From positions 1 through 44,839 of the forward strand of contig JBFKMV010000017.1 in assembly GCA_041629655.1 (NCBI GenBank): a stretch of DNA of 44,839 bases. Reading direction: 5' to 3'. This document shows positions 16,497 through 25,965 of the stretch, in pieces (position 1 is the stretch's first letter; the number at the start of each line of letters is the position of its first letter). The notes under the pieces were generated by a model. It saw nothing but the letters and a program-made list of their open reading frames with translations, was not told the origin of the DNA and searched no databases. This stretch comes from JBFKMV01 sp041629655 (GTDB lineage: Bacteria; Acidobacteriota; Polarisedimenticolia; Polarisedimenticolales; Polarisedimenticolaceae). The position numbers were made by a program, and so were the translations under genes.

Positions 16497-18653
16497 TCAG
16501 CGCTCGAGGTCGGCGGCGAGGAACTGGGCCAGCAGCAACGTGCGCTGGACCAGGCTCAGCCGTCGCACCGATTCGTGGTGGGTGCCGAGATCGCGGGCGA
16601 CCGGACCGATCCCGCACAACGTCGCCGTCTTGGCCGGCACCAGCCCGGCCACGCTGGGCCAGACGGATGATTCGTGGTGCAGCGGGATCTCCCACTGCTC
16701 GGCGACCTTGCCCAGCGCCTTGCGCAACCGGATCGTCGAGCGCCGCTCCTTCATCGGCGGCCGGTCGGAGAGCAGCTCCAGCTCCCAGCGCGGGCCGCGC
16801 TTGCCGAGCTTCTTGCGCATCCGGGCCTCGGCCTCGTCGGCGACCTTCGGATCCAGGTAGGTCATCACCACGGTCGCCGTCACGCGGTGCGGCAACAGCA
16901 TCGGCAGCCGCTCGGTCCGCAGGTGCACCGCGGAGACGCTCAGCCGCCGCGGAGCGGCGGTCAGCCCCGAAAAATCCTCCAGCCGGTTCCAGACCCAGCG
17001 CAGCAGCTCGGGCCGGCGCGACGCGCGCCCCGGCCGGACCGGGTCGCCCTGCGCCCGGAAGCGGTACTTGCGCAGGCCGCGGCGCTGGGTGATCAGGTTG
17101 TCCGGGACGTTGCCGGGGCGCAGCACCAGCACGCGTCCGGCCCGCGCCGTGGCCGCGCGGATCGTGGCCTGGCTGTACCGCGCGTCCCGCCCCTCGTCGG
17201 TGTACAGCAACACGCCCAGCGGCATGTGACGTAGCTGACGCGGCATGCTGCGGATCGCCCGCAGCGCGTACTCCAGCATCACCAGCGGAGCGCGCGACGA
17301 GCCGATGCCGTCGCCGTACAGCCATTCCGGCTCGCGCCGGAACATCTGCGCCGGTACCTCCGCGTCCACCGGGACGTCGACGTGCCCGACGAACAACGTC
17401 CCGCCGGCGAAGCCCTTGGCGGTCTCCCAGGTCCACGCCGCGCGATCGTCGGTGAACTCGGGCACCGGCTTCATCCTGAGATCCCGGAACAGCCTCGCTA
17501 CGCGCCGCACGGCCTCCTGGACGCCGATCGGATCGGTGGTGTGGCTGGTCAGCTTGACCCACTCGTCGAGCGTGCGTTCCATCTCGTCGCGGTGCTGGGT
17601 GATGAACGAGAAGACCTGGGGCGCGGTCTCGGCCGGCTCGGCCTCGAGCTTGGGCGGCTCCGGCGTGCCGAAGTAGCGCGCGCTGGCCACCTCGACCAGC
17701 CGGTTGACCAGCCCCGGGTAGTCCAACCCGATCGCAATGGCGCCGTCGATGTACGAGCCGTGCTCGCCCATGCTGGGCAGGCTGTTCAGCTCCAGGATGT
17801 ACAGGTCGCCGGCGGCGTCGAGCCGCATGTCGACGCGCGCGCAGTCGTAGATGCCGAGCGCGTTGAACGCCCTGCGTGCGATGTCCTGCGCGTGCCGCGT
17901 CAGCTCCTCGTCCAGCGGCGCCGGGCAGAGATGGCTGATCGTGCGGCCGCTGCGCCCGGTCTTGTCCTCGTAGGTGTAGACGGCCGGACCGCCGCCGCCG
18001 AACACCAGCTCGACCGGCGGGAACGCCTCGGGCGGGTTGTTGCCCAGCAGCCCGACGTTGATCTCGCGGCCCTCGATGTACTGCTCCACCAGCACCGGCT
18101 GCCGGTAGTGGTCGAAGATCACCTGGGCCGCCGCCCGCAGCTCGGCCTCGTCGTGAACGACCTTCAGGCCGAACGACACGGCCTCGTTCTTCGGCTTGAC
18201 GATCAGCGGGTAGCGGAGGTCCGGCGGCACCGCGGCCTCGGCGTCGTCCAGCACGGCGAAGTCGGGCGTCGGCAGCCCGTGCTGGCGCAGGATCATCTTG
18301 GTCACGACCTTGTCCAGCGCCAGCGAATGGGCCAGCGGGCCGGACGCGACGTAAGGGATGCCGACCATCTCCAGGATGCTCGGCACGTGGGTGTAGCGGG
18401 CCTGGCCCTGGATGCCGTAGGACAGGTTGAACACCATCCCCGGGCGTTCGCCCTTGAGCACCCGCGGCATGAACTCCTCCAGGCGGTCCACGAGGTCCTT
18501 GTCGCCCTCGAAGGTCTTCACCTGGTGCTTGCGCGAGCGCAACGCGTCGGCGATCCGTTGGATGGTCTTGAGGCCGATCTTCTCCTGGTTCGGCGAGCCG
18601 AACAGGTTGATCACGTTGCGGCTCTCGCGGTTGTAGACGACGGCGACCTTCAT
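16497..18653 (-). CDS. D-Ala-D-Ala ligase-like ATP-grasp enzyme fused to an M20-peptidase-like domain
   Basis: 718 residues from ATG 18653, with GGGAG 6 bases upstream. Residues 1 to about 340 match D-Ala-D-Ala ligases: 'MVFNLSYGIQGQAR', 'PLIVKPKNEAVSFG' (ATP-binding Lys), 'VLVEQYIEGREINVG', metal ligands in 'ARVDMRL' and 'ILELNSLPSM'. Residues about 390-718 resemble M20 metallopeptidases: 'LFVGHVDVP' keeps His-x-Asp and 'LYGDGIGSSRAP' corresponds to the usual Gly-Arg-Gly-x-x-Asp segment, but with Ser where the bridging Asp should be. 'LLYTDEGRD' has only part of the usual Glu pair. The second domain may therefore be a non-catalytic or altered hydrolase. The first domain should form an amide or peptide bond through an acyl phosphate. 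It is the first gene of an operon with GGT and the formylglutamate amidohydrolase-like protein. Confidence 0.87.
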   Translation of the reverse strand: MKVAVVYNRESRNVINLFGSPNQEKIGLKTIQRIADALRSRKHQVKTFEGDKDLVDRLEEFMPRVLKGERPGMVFNLSYGIQGQARYTHVPSILEMVGIPYVASGPLAHSLALDKVVTKMILRQHGLPTPDFAVLDDAEAAVPPDLRYPLIVKPKNEAVSFGLKVVHDEAELRAAAQVIFDHYRQPVLVEQYIEGREINVGLLGNNPPEAFPPVELVFGGGGPAVYTYEDKTGRSGRTISHLCPAPLDEELTRHAQDIARRAFNALGIYDCARVDMRLDAAGDLYILELNSLPSMGEHGSYIDGAIAIGLDYPGLVNRLVEVASARYFGTPEPPKLEAEPAETAPQVFSFITQHRDEMERTLDEWVKLTSHTTDPIGVQEAVRRVARLFRDLRMKPVPEFTDDRAAWTWETAKGFAGGTLFVGHVDVPVDAEVPAQMFRREPEWLYGDGIGSSRAPLVMLEYALRAIRSMPRQLRHMPLGVLLYTDEGRDARYSQATIRAATARAGRVLVLRPGNVPDNLITQRRGLRKYRFRAQGDPVRPGRASRRPELLRWVWNRLEDFSGLTAAPRRLSVSAVHLRTERLPMLLPHRVTATVVMTYLDPKVADEAEARMRKKLGKRGPRWELELLSDRPPMKERRSTIRLRKALGKVAEQWEIPLHHESSVWPSVAGLVPAKTATLCGIGPVARDLGTHHESVRRLSLVQRTLLLAQFLAADLER

Positions 18654-18688
18654 CTCCTGCTCCCGTGTCGTGGCGTCCGTGCCCCGGA

Positions 18689-18694
18689 ATCCTA
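18689..18694 (-). promoter_or_regulatory. Weak candidate -10 box for the ATP-grasp operon
   Basis: TAGGAT on the minus strand, 35 bases before the ATG at 18653. No convincing -35 is visible. The 187-base divergent region 18654-18840 also holds the stronger plus-strand promoter of the MscS gene. Confidence 0.2.
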
Positions 18695-18742
18695 CCCCAA
18701 CCCGGGCCGGCCGGCGTTCCGGCGTCGCGACCGGGCGGGAGT

Positions 18743-18772
18743 TTGACAAGCCCGCGCGCGGCTTCCTATCCT
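18743..18772 (+). promoter_or_regulatory. Sigma-70 promoter of the MscS/MgtE cluster
   Basis: Perfect TTGACA (18743-18748), 18-base spacer and TATCCT (18767-18772). This predicts a leader of about 60 bases before the ATG at 18841. Confidence 0.55.
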
Positions 18773-18840
18773 GCGCTGCGTCTCGCCGCGATGGTGATCG
18801 TGGCGCCGGTCCCGTCACCCCTGGCGACACAAGGAGAGTC

Positions 18841-20634
18841 ATGATGATCGAGGTTGCTCGTCTGCGGGCCACGCTGCGGGTCCTGGCGCCGGTGGTCGTC
18901 GCCGCGGCGGCGTGTCTGGCCGTCCCGCTGGCCCAGGAGCCGCCCGCCGCGACCGACACCGAGGCCGCGCCGGAGCGGGCCGACCGGGTTCGGGACGCCT
19001 ACGACCCGACGGTCCCGGCGGGCGCCGTCCGGGGCTACATCGAGGCCTGCCGCGCCGGCGACTACGTCGGTGCCGCCGCGTTCCTCAACCTCGAGTCGAT
19101 CGCCGCGGCGGAGCGGGAGCAACGGGGCCCGGAGCTGGCCCGGCGGCTCAAGATCGTGCTGGACCGCAAGCTGTGGATCCACTACGAGCAGCTCAGCGAG
19201 CAGCCCCAGGGCGACCTCGACGACGGTCTTCCCGACGACCTGGAGCGGATCCCGGGCAGCGAGGAGGTCCAGGTCTTCCTGGAGCGGCTGCCCGACGACC
19301 AGGGGCGGCGGGTGTGGAAGTTCTCGGCCAGCACCGTCGAGCGGATCCCGGCGCTCTACGACCGTTACGGCTACGGGCCGCTGGGCGACCTGCTGCCGCC
19401 GTCGATGTTCGAGCTGCGGTTCCTCGAGATCCAGCTCTGGCAGTGGATCGGCCTCGTGCTGTCGGTGTTCCTGGCCTACCTGCTGTCGTGGGTCGTGGTG
19501 CAGGTGATCTACCGGGTCGCGCGGCCGTTCGTCGAGCGCACCGAGACCAAGCTCGACGACCGGCTGCTGCAGACCCTGCTGCCGCCGGTGCGGCTGGGCA
19601 TCGCGGTGCTGTTCTTCACCATCGGCAGCTACCTGCTGCGGCTGTCGCTCCCGGCCTACGAGCTGCTGGCCGGCATCGAGAAGGCCCTGGCGGTGATCGC
19701 CGTGACCTGGCTCGCGCTGCGCGCCGTCGACGTCGCCTCCAACGTGGCCCGCGAGCGTCTGGTCGAGGCGGACAACCGCAGCGCGATGGCCGTGCTGCCG
19801 CTGGGACGCCGCGTGGTCAAGGTGTTCCTGCTGGCGATCGCCGTGCTGGCCGCGTTGCAGAACCTCGGCTTCAACATCACCGGCCTGGTCGCGGGCCTGG
19901 GCGTGGGCGGCCTCGCCGTGGCGCTGGCCGCACAGAAGACCATCGCCAACCTGTTCGGCGGCGTCAGCCTGGTCACCGACCAGCCGGTCCGCGTCGGCGA
20001 CGTCTGCCGGTTCGCCGGCGACAAGGTCGGCACCGTGGAGACGATCGGCCTGCGCTCGACGCGCGTGCGCACCCTGGACCGCTCGCTGCTCACGATTCCC
20101 AACGCCGACTTCTCGGACATGCTGCTGGAGAATTTGGCGGTGCGGGACAAGATGCGGCTGTACACGATGCTCGGCCTGCGCTACGAGACCACGCCGGACC
20201 AGCTGCGCTACGTGCTGGCCGGGCTGCGCCGGCTGCTCGCCGAGCACCCGCGGATCGACGCCGAGCCGGCCCGCGTGCGGTTCGTGGGCTTCGGCGCCTC
20301 GTCGCTGGACCTCGAGCTGTTCGCCTACGTGCTGACCAACGACTGGGCCGAGTTCTTGAAGATTCGCGAGGACGTCTACCTGCGCTTGATGGACGTCGTC
20401 GAGCAGAGCGGGACCGGCTTCGCGTTCCCCTCGCAGACGCTGTACCTGGGGCGCGACGGCGGGCTCGACGCCGAGCGCTCGCGCGCGGCGGAGCGCAAGG
20501 TGCGCGAGTGGCGCGAGCGCGGGGAGCTGCCGTTCCCCGACTTCCCGCCGGGTGCCGTCGAGGACTTCCGCGATACGGCGGATTACCCGCCCCGGGGCTC
20601 CGCACCGCCGCGGGACGAGGGCGGAGAGAGCTGA
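18841..20634 (+). CDS. MscS-family mechanosensitive channel with signal peptide and extra N-terminal domain
   Basis: 597 residues from ATG 18841, supported by AAGGAGAG upstream. Residues 1-31 look like a signal peptide. Residues about 45-180 form a soluble domain ('YIEACRAGDYVGAAAFLNL') that would be periplasmic. Membrane helices follow from about 195, and the MscS pore helix and beta domain start near 345: 'LVAGLGVGGLAVALAAQKTI', 'NLFGGVSLVTDQPVRVGD', 'GTVETIGLRSTRVRTLDRS' and 'TIPNADFSD'. The channel opens on membrane tension to release solutes during hypo-osmotic shock. It is the first gene of a run with MgtE, 37 bases downstream, both probably from the promoter at 18743. Confidence 0.92.
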   Translation: MMIEVARLRATLRVLAPVVVAAAACLAVPLAQEPPAATDTEAAPERADRVRDAYDPTVPAGAVRGYIEACRAGDYVGAAAFLNLESIAAAEREQRGPELARRLKIVLDRKLWIHYEQLSEQPQGDLDDGLPDDLERIPGSEEVQVFLERLPDDQGRRVWKFSASTVERIPALYDRYGYGPLGDLLPPSMFELRFLEIQLWQWIGLVLSVFLAYLLSWVVVQVIYRVARPFVERTETKLDDRLLQTLLPPVRLGIAVLFFTIGSYLLRLSLPAYELLAGIEKALAVIAVTWLALRAVDVASNVARERLVEADNRSAMAVLPLGRRVVKVFLLAIAVLAALQNLGFNITGLVAGLGVGGLAVALAAQKTIANLFGGVSLVTDQPVRVGDVCRFAGDKVGTVETIGLRSTRVRTLDRSLLTIPNADFSDMLLENLAVRDKMRLYTMLGLRYETTPDQLRYVLAGLRRLLAEHPRIDAEPARVRFVGFGASSLDLELFAYVLTNDWAEFLKIREDVYLRLMDVVEQSGTGFAFPSQTLYLGRDGGLDAERSRAAERKVREWRERGELPFPDFPPGAVEDFRDTADYPPRGSAPPRDEGGES

Positions 20635-20671
20635 ACCGAAGCCGGCCGGTCCGTCCGCCGAGAGGTCCGTC

Positions 20672-22036
20672 ATGGAACAGCCCCGCGATCCCTGGGACCG
20701 CCTGCAAGAGCTCCTCGACCGGCCCGACGCCGCCGCGCTGGCGGCATGGCTCGAGGCGCTGCCGCCCGGCGAGGCGCCGCACCTGCTGGCCCGGTTGCGC
20801 GAGGACGACCGCGAGCGGCTGCTGGTGCAGCTCGACCCGCAGGTCGCGGCCGGCCTGGTCGACCGGATCCCCGACGCCCAGGCGGCGGGGCTGATCGAGC
20901 AGCTCGAGCCGCAGGCCGCCGCGGCGATCCTGCAGGAGCTGCAGAGCCACGAGCAGGCCGACCTGCTGGGCCGCCTGGAGCGGCCCGAGGCCGAGGCGAT
21001 CCTGTCGCGGATGGGCGAGGACGAGGCGCGGCTGGCGCGCCGGCTGAGCCGCTACGACAACGACGTCGCCGGCGGCCTGATGGTGCGCGAGTTTCTGGCC
21101 TATCCCGAGCACTACACCGTGGCGCAGGTCAACCAGGACCTGCGCGCCAACGCCGCGCGCTACCGCGACTACCAGGTCCAGTACACCTTCGTGACCGGCA
21201 AACGGGGACGGCTGAGCGGTGTGCTGCGGATGCGCGACCTCGTGATGGCGCCGCCCGAGCGCTCGATCCGGGACCTGATGATCCCCGACCCGCTGACGGT
21301 CCGGGACACCGCGACCCTGGACGAGCTCCGCGCGGTGTTCGAGGCGCACGGCTTCTTCGGGGTACCCGTGGTGGACGACAGGGGGCGGCTGGTCGGCCTG
21401 GTCCAGCGCGCCGACGTCGCCCAGGCCAGCGCCGGCCGCAGCGAGCGCGAGTACCTCAAGACCCAGGGCATCGTCGGGGGCGAGGAGCTGCGCACGATGC
21501 CGCTGCTGCGCCGGTCGCGGCGGCGGCTGTCCTGGCTCAGCATCAACATCGTGCTCAACATCATCGCCGCCAGCGTGATCGCGGCCTACCAGGAGACGCT
21601 GGCCGCGGTGATCGCGCTGGCGGTGTTCCTGCCGATCATCTCGGACATGAGCGGCTGTTCCGGGAACCAGGCGGTGGCCGTCAGCCTGCGCGAATTGACC
21701 CTCGGCGTGGTGCGGCCGACCGAGGCGCTGCGGGTGCTGGCCAGCGAGGTGGCGGTCGGGCTGATCAACGGGGTCGTCCTGGGCGGCCTGATCGCCGTGG
21801 CCGCGTGGGTCTGGCAGGGGAACGCCGCGCTGGGGCTGGTGGCGGGCGCGGCGATGGCGATCAACACCGTGGTGGCGGTCTCGATCGGCGGCACGGTGCC
21901 GCTGGTGCTGCGCCGGTTCGGGATGGACCCGGCCCTGGCGTCGGGTCCGATCCTGACCACGATCACCGACATGTGCGGGTTTTTCCTGGTGCTCCAGATG
22001 GCGGCGATGCTGATGAGCCGGCTGGTCGTGGCCTGA
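20672..22036 (+). CDS. mgtE: MgtE-family magnesium transporter
   Basis: 454 residues from ATG 20672, with AGAGG 6 bases upstream. Domain order matches MgtE: an N-terminal superhelical domain of Leu/Ala-rich repeats (about 10-135), two CBS domains (about 140-255, including 'IRDLMIPDPLTV' and 'GFFGVPVVDDRGRLVGLV') and five membrane helices (about 285-454). The ion-binding segment 'PIISDMSGCSGNQAVAV' supplies the pore Asp, with Cys where many homologues have Asn or Gly. In this family the cytoplasmic domains sense internal Mg2+ and close the gate. The gene probably shares a transcript with the MscS gene. Confidence 0.94.
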   Translation: MEQPRDPWDRLQELLDRPDAAALAAWLEALPPGEAPHLLARLREDDRERLLVQLDPQVAAGLVDRIPDAQAAGLIEQLEPQAAAAILQELQSHEQADLLGRLERPEAEAILSRMGEDEARLARRLSRYDNDVAGGLMVREFLAYPEHYTVAQVNQDLRANAARYRDYQVQYTFVTGKRGRLSGVLRMRDLVMAPPERSIRDLMIPDPLTVRDTATLDELRAVFEAHGFFGVPVVDDRGRLVGLVQRADVAQASAGRSEREYLKTQGIVGGEELRTMPLLRRSRRRLSWLSINIVLNIIAASVIAAYQETLAAVIALAVFLPIISDMSGCSGNQAVAVSLRELTLGVVRPTEALRVLASEVAVGLINGVVLGGLIAVAAWVWQGNAALGLVAGAAMAINTVVAVSIGGTVPLVLRRFGMDPALASGPILTTITDMCGFFLVLQMAAMLMSRLVVA

Positions 22037-22171
22037 TCCGCTGCCGGCTCCCGACGCGGCGCGGCCGGAAGGGTGAAACCCCCCGGGGCCGCCGCGCGTA
22101 CTGAGGAACAGGAGGCGCCGGCGGCGGGACCCCGGGAGGGGGGCGCCCGGGCCGGCCGAGGAGGACGGGCG

Positions 22172-22504
22172 ATGATCGAGGCGCTGCTGGTCGGGTTGCT
22201 GATCCTGCTGCTGGTGGTGTTCTTGCCGCTGTTGCTGCTCGGCCTGCTGTTCAAGCTGCTGGTGGCCCTGGTCGTGCTGCCGCTGCGGATCCTCGGTTTC
22301 CTGGCCGGCGCGGTCGTCGGCGCCGTGGGGCTCGCCGCGAAGGCCGTGGTGGGGCTGGTGGCCCTGCTGGTCGGGCTGGCGCTGGCGCTGGGAGCGCTGG
22401 TGGTGCTGCCGTTGCTCCCGCTGCTGCTGCTCGCCGCCGGGATCTGGCTGATCGTCCGGCTGGCCCGCCCGCGCCCGGCTCCGGCGCCGGCCGGGCGCTT
22501 CTGA
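22172..22504 (+). CDS. Small Leu/Val-rich membrane protein of unknown function
   Basis: 110 residues; ATG with GAGGAGG 7 bases upstream. Nearly the whole sequence is hydrophobic (Leu, Val, Ala, Gly), with probably three to four membrane helices and only a few charged residues ('LFKLL', 'LPLRIL', 'AAKAVV'). It ends in a Pro-rich basic tail. It follows mgtE by 135 bases and precedes a permease gene. I do not recognise a family. Confidence 0.65.
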   Translation: MIEALLVGLLILLLVVFLPLLLLGLLFKLLVALVVLPLRILGFLAGAVVGAVGLAAKAVVGLVALLVGLALALGALVVLPLLPLLLLAAGIWLIVRLARPRPAPAPAGRF

Positions 22505-22617
22505 GACCCCGCTTCCGCCCGCCCGGGAACGCGCTGACCGCGTTGCTCTTGAAATCCGGCTGATTCTCACCGAAAGTTAGCAACCCCCGATCGATCCGGG
22601 TTCCCGGGAGGAGACCG

Positions 22618-24393
22618 TTGCAGGCCATCCTGGTACTCGTGCTGCTCGTCGTCGCCGTGGTGCTGCTGGCCACCGAGCGGCTGCGGCCCGATCTCGTCGC
22701 GCTGCTGACCCTGGCGGTGCTGATGCTGGCGCGCGTGCTGAATGCGTCCGAGGCGCTGTCCGGATTGTCCAATCCCGCCACCGTCACGGTGGCCTGCATG
22801 TTCATCCTCAGCGCGGGGCTCCAGGCCAGCGGCTTCGTGCAGTACCTCGGCGACCGCCTGCTGCGCGACGGCCCGGCGGGGGAGACGGGGCTGTTGATCC
22901 TGACCGCGGTGGTGATCGGCCCGATCTCGGCGTTCATCAACAACACCGCCGCGGTCGCGATCTTCCTGCCGCTGGCGCTGCGCGCCTGCCAGGGACGCCA
23001 GATCAGTCCCAGCCGCGTGCTGATGGCGCTGTCGTTCTTCGCCATGATGGGCGGCAGCTGCACGCTGATCGGCACCTCGACCAACATCCTGGTCAACTCG
23101 TGGGCCGAGAACCGCGGGATGGCGGCGTTCGGGATGTTCGAGTTCACGCCGATGGGTCTCGTGCTGTTCGCCGGCGGGAGTGCCTTCACGCTGCTGATCG
23201 GCAACCGCCTGCTCCCCGAGCGGATCCAGCCCGAGAGCCTGACCCGCGGCTTCCACCTCAACCGCTTCCTGAGCGAGGTGGTGGTGCTCGAAGGGTCCAG
23301 CCTGGCCGGCCAGTCGCTGGTCCAGGCGCGGCTCGGCGAACGTTACGACCTGGAGGTGCTGGGCCTGATCCGCGACGGTGTGATGCACGGACTGCCGGGA
23401 GAGAACGAGAAGCTCGCCGAGCGCGACATCCTGCTGGTCAAGGCGCCCGCGGCGGCGCTGGTCCGGCTGCGCGACACGGCCGGGCTCGGCATCAAGCCCG
23501 GCCGGCATCCCGACGACGCCGACCTGACCTCCGCCGACTCGGTGCTGATGGAAGTGGTCATCCCGCCCAACTCGATCCTCGAGGGCCGCTCGCTGAAGGG
23601 GATCGACTTCCGGCACCGCTTCAACGCGACGGCGCTCGCGGTGCGGCGGCACGGCTCGGACATTCGCGAGAAGATCGGCCGCGTGCGGCTGCGCGTCGGC
23701 GACGAGCTGCTGTTGCTGGCCGATCGCAGCCACCTCGAGCGGCTCAACCAGCAATCCGACTTCGTGCGCCTGCAGGAGCTGGAGCTGCCGGTGCTCAACC
23801 CGCGGCTGGCGGTCACCGCGGTGCTGATCGTGGCCGGCGTGGTGGCCGCGGCGGCGGTGGGTCTGTACCCGATCTCCGTGGCGGCCGTCGTCGGCGCGGT
23901 GCTGATGGTGTTGAGCGGCTGCCTGCCGCTGCGCAAGCTCTACCAGAGCATCGACTGGCAGGTGATCCTGATGCTGGCCGGGCTGATCCCGCTCGGGATC
24001 GCGCTGGAGACGACCGGGGCGGCGCGCCAGGCGGTGGAAGGAATCGTCTGGCTGACCGGGAACTACGGCCCGCTGGTGGCGCTGAGCGGTTTCTTCCTGA
24101 TGGCGTCGCTGCTCACCGGGTTCATGTCCAACAACGCCACCGCGGCGCTGCTGGCCCCGCTCGCGGTGACCTGCGCCGGCGCGTTCCAGGTCAGCCCGCG
24201 ACCGTTCCTGGTGGCGTTGACGTTCGCCGCCTCGGCGGCGTTCTACACGCCGGTCGGCTACCAGACGAACCTGCTGGTGTACGGCCCGGGCGGCTACCGC
24301 TTCTCGGATTACATGCGCGTCGGGGGACCGCTGACCTTGATCTACTGGGCCCTGGCGACGCTGCTGATCCCGGTGTTCTTCCCGTTCCGCTGA
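22618..24393 (+). CDS. SLC13-family permease with two RCK_C domains
   Basis: 591 residues from a TTG start preceded by GGGAGGAG at ideal spacing. Membrane blocks lie at about 1-200 and 395-590, with 'SAFINNTAAVAIFLPLAL', 'CTLIGTSTNILVNS' and 'FMSNNATAALLAPLAV', the paired Asn-containing re-entrant motifs of the SLC13/DASS group. Two RCK_C domains (about 220-285 and 300-380) occupy the central loop. The protein is a paralogue of the permease at 5623-8247, which has four. Homologues transport dicarboxylates, sulfate or related anions with sodium; the substrate here is unknown. The gene converges with fumC, 7 bases away. Confidence 0.9.
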   Translation: MQAILVLVLLVVAVVLLATERLRPDLVALLTLAVLMLARVLNASEALSGLSNPATVTVACMFILSAGLQASGFVQYLGDRLLRDGPAGETGLLILTAVVIGPISAFINNTAAVAIFLPLALRACQGRQISPSRVLMALSFFAMMGGSCTLIGTSTNILVNSWAENRGMAAFGMFEFTPMGLVLFAGGSAFTLLIGNRLLPERIQPESLTRGFHLNRFLSEVVVLEGSSLAGQSLVQARLGERYDLEVLGLIRDGVMHGLPGENEKLAERDILLVKAPAAALVRLRDTAGLGIKPGRHPDDADLTSADSVLMEVVIPPNSILEGRSLKGIDFRHRFNATALAVRRHGSDIREKIGRVRLRVGDELLLLADRSHLERLNQQSDFVRLQELELPVLNPRLAVTAVLIVAGVVAAAAVGLYPISVAAVVGAVLMVLSGCLPLRKLYQSIDWQVILMLAGLIPLGIALETTGAARQAVEGIVWLTGNYGPLVALSGFFLMASLLTGFMSNNATAALLAPLAVTCAGAFQVSPRPFLVALTFAASAAFYTPVGYQTNLLVYGPGGYRFSDYMRVGGPLTLIYWALATLLIPVFFPFR

Positions 24394-24400
24394 CGGCCGG

Positions 24401-25795
<1,395 letters not shown>

Positions 25796-25879
25796 CGTCC
25801 CTGAACCTCCGTCGTTGTCAGTTGCCGAACCCGCGCGCCAGCATAGCCCACCCGCGCGCGACCCGGCCACACGCCCGGC

Positions 25880-25908
25880 TTGTCGTTCCGCAGGCGATGA
25901 TCTACCGT
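25880..25908 (+). promoter_or_regulatory. Weak candidate promoter of the phosphomannomutase gene
   Basis: TTGTCG, 17-base spacer, TACCGT, within the 170-base divergent region shared with fumC. Both boxes match the consensus only partly. Confidence 0.2.
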
Positions 25909-25965
25909 GTCGCCTGCGGGCGGACCGGCCGTCCGACACCGTAAAACAAGCGCGACGGAGGACCG

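Noticed and set aside
14872..17562. Minus-strand frame continuous with the formylglutamate amidohydrolase gene upstream of 14871
   Set aside because: Upstream of 14871 the translation is Arg/Ala-rich shadow of the GGT and ATP-grasp genes; the family starts at the GTG at 14871.
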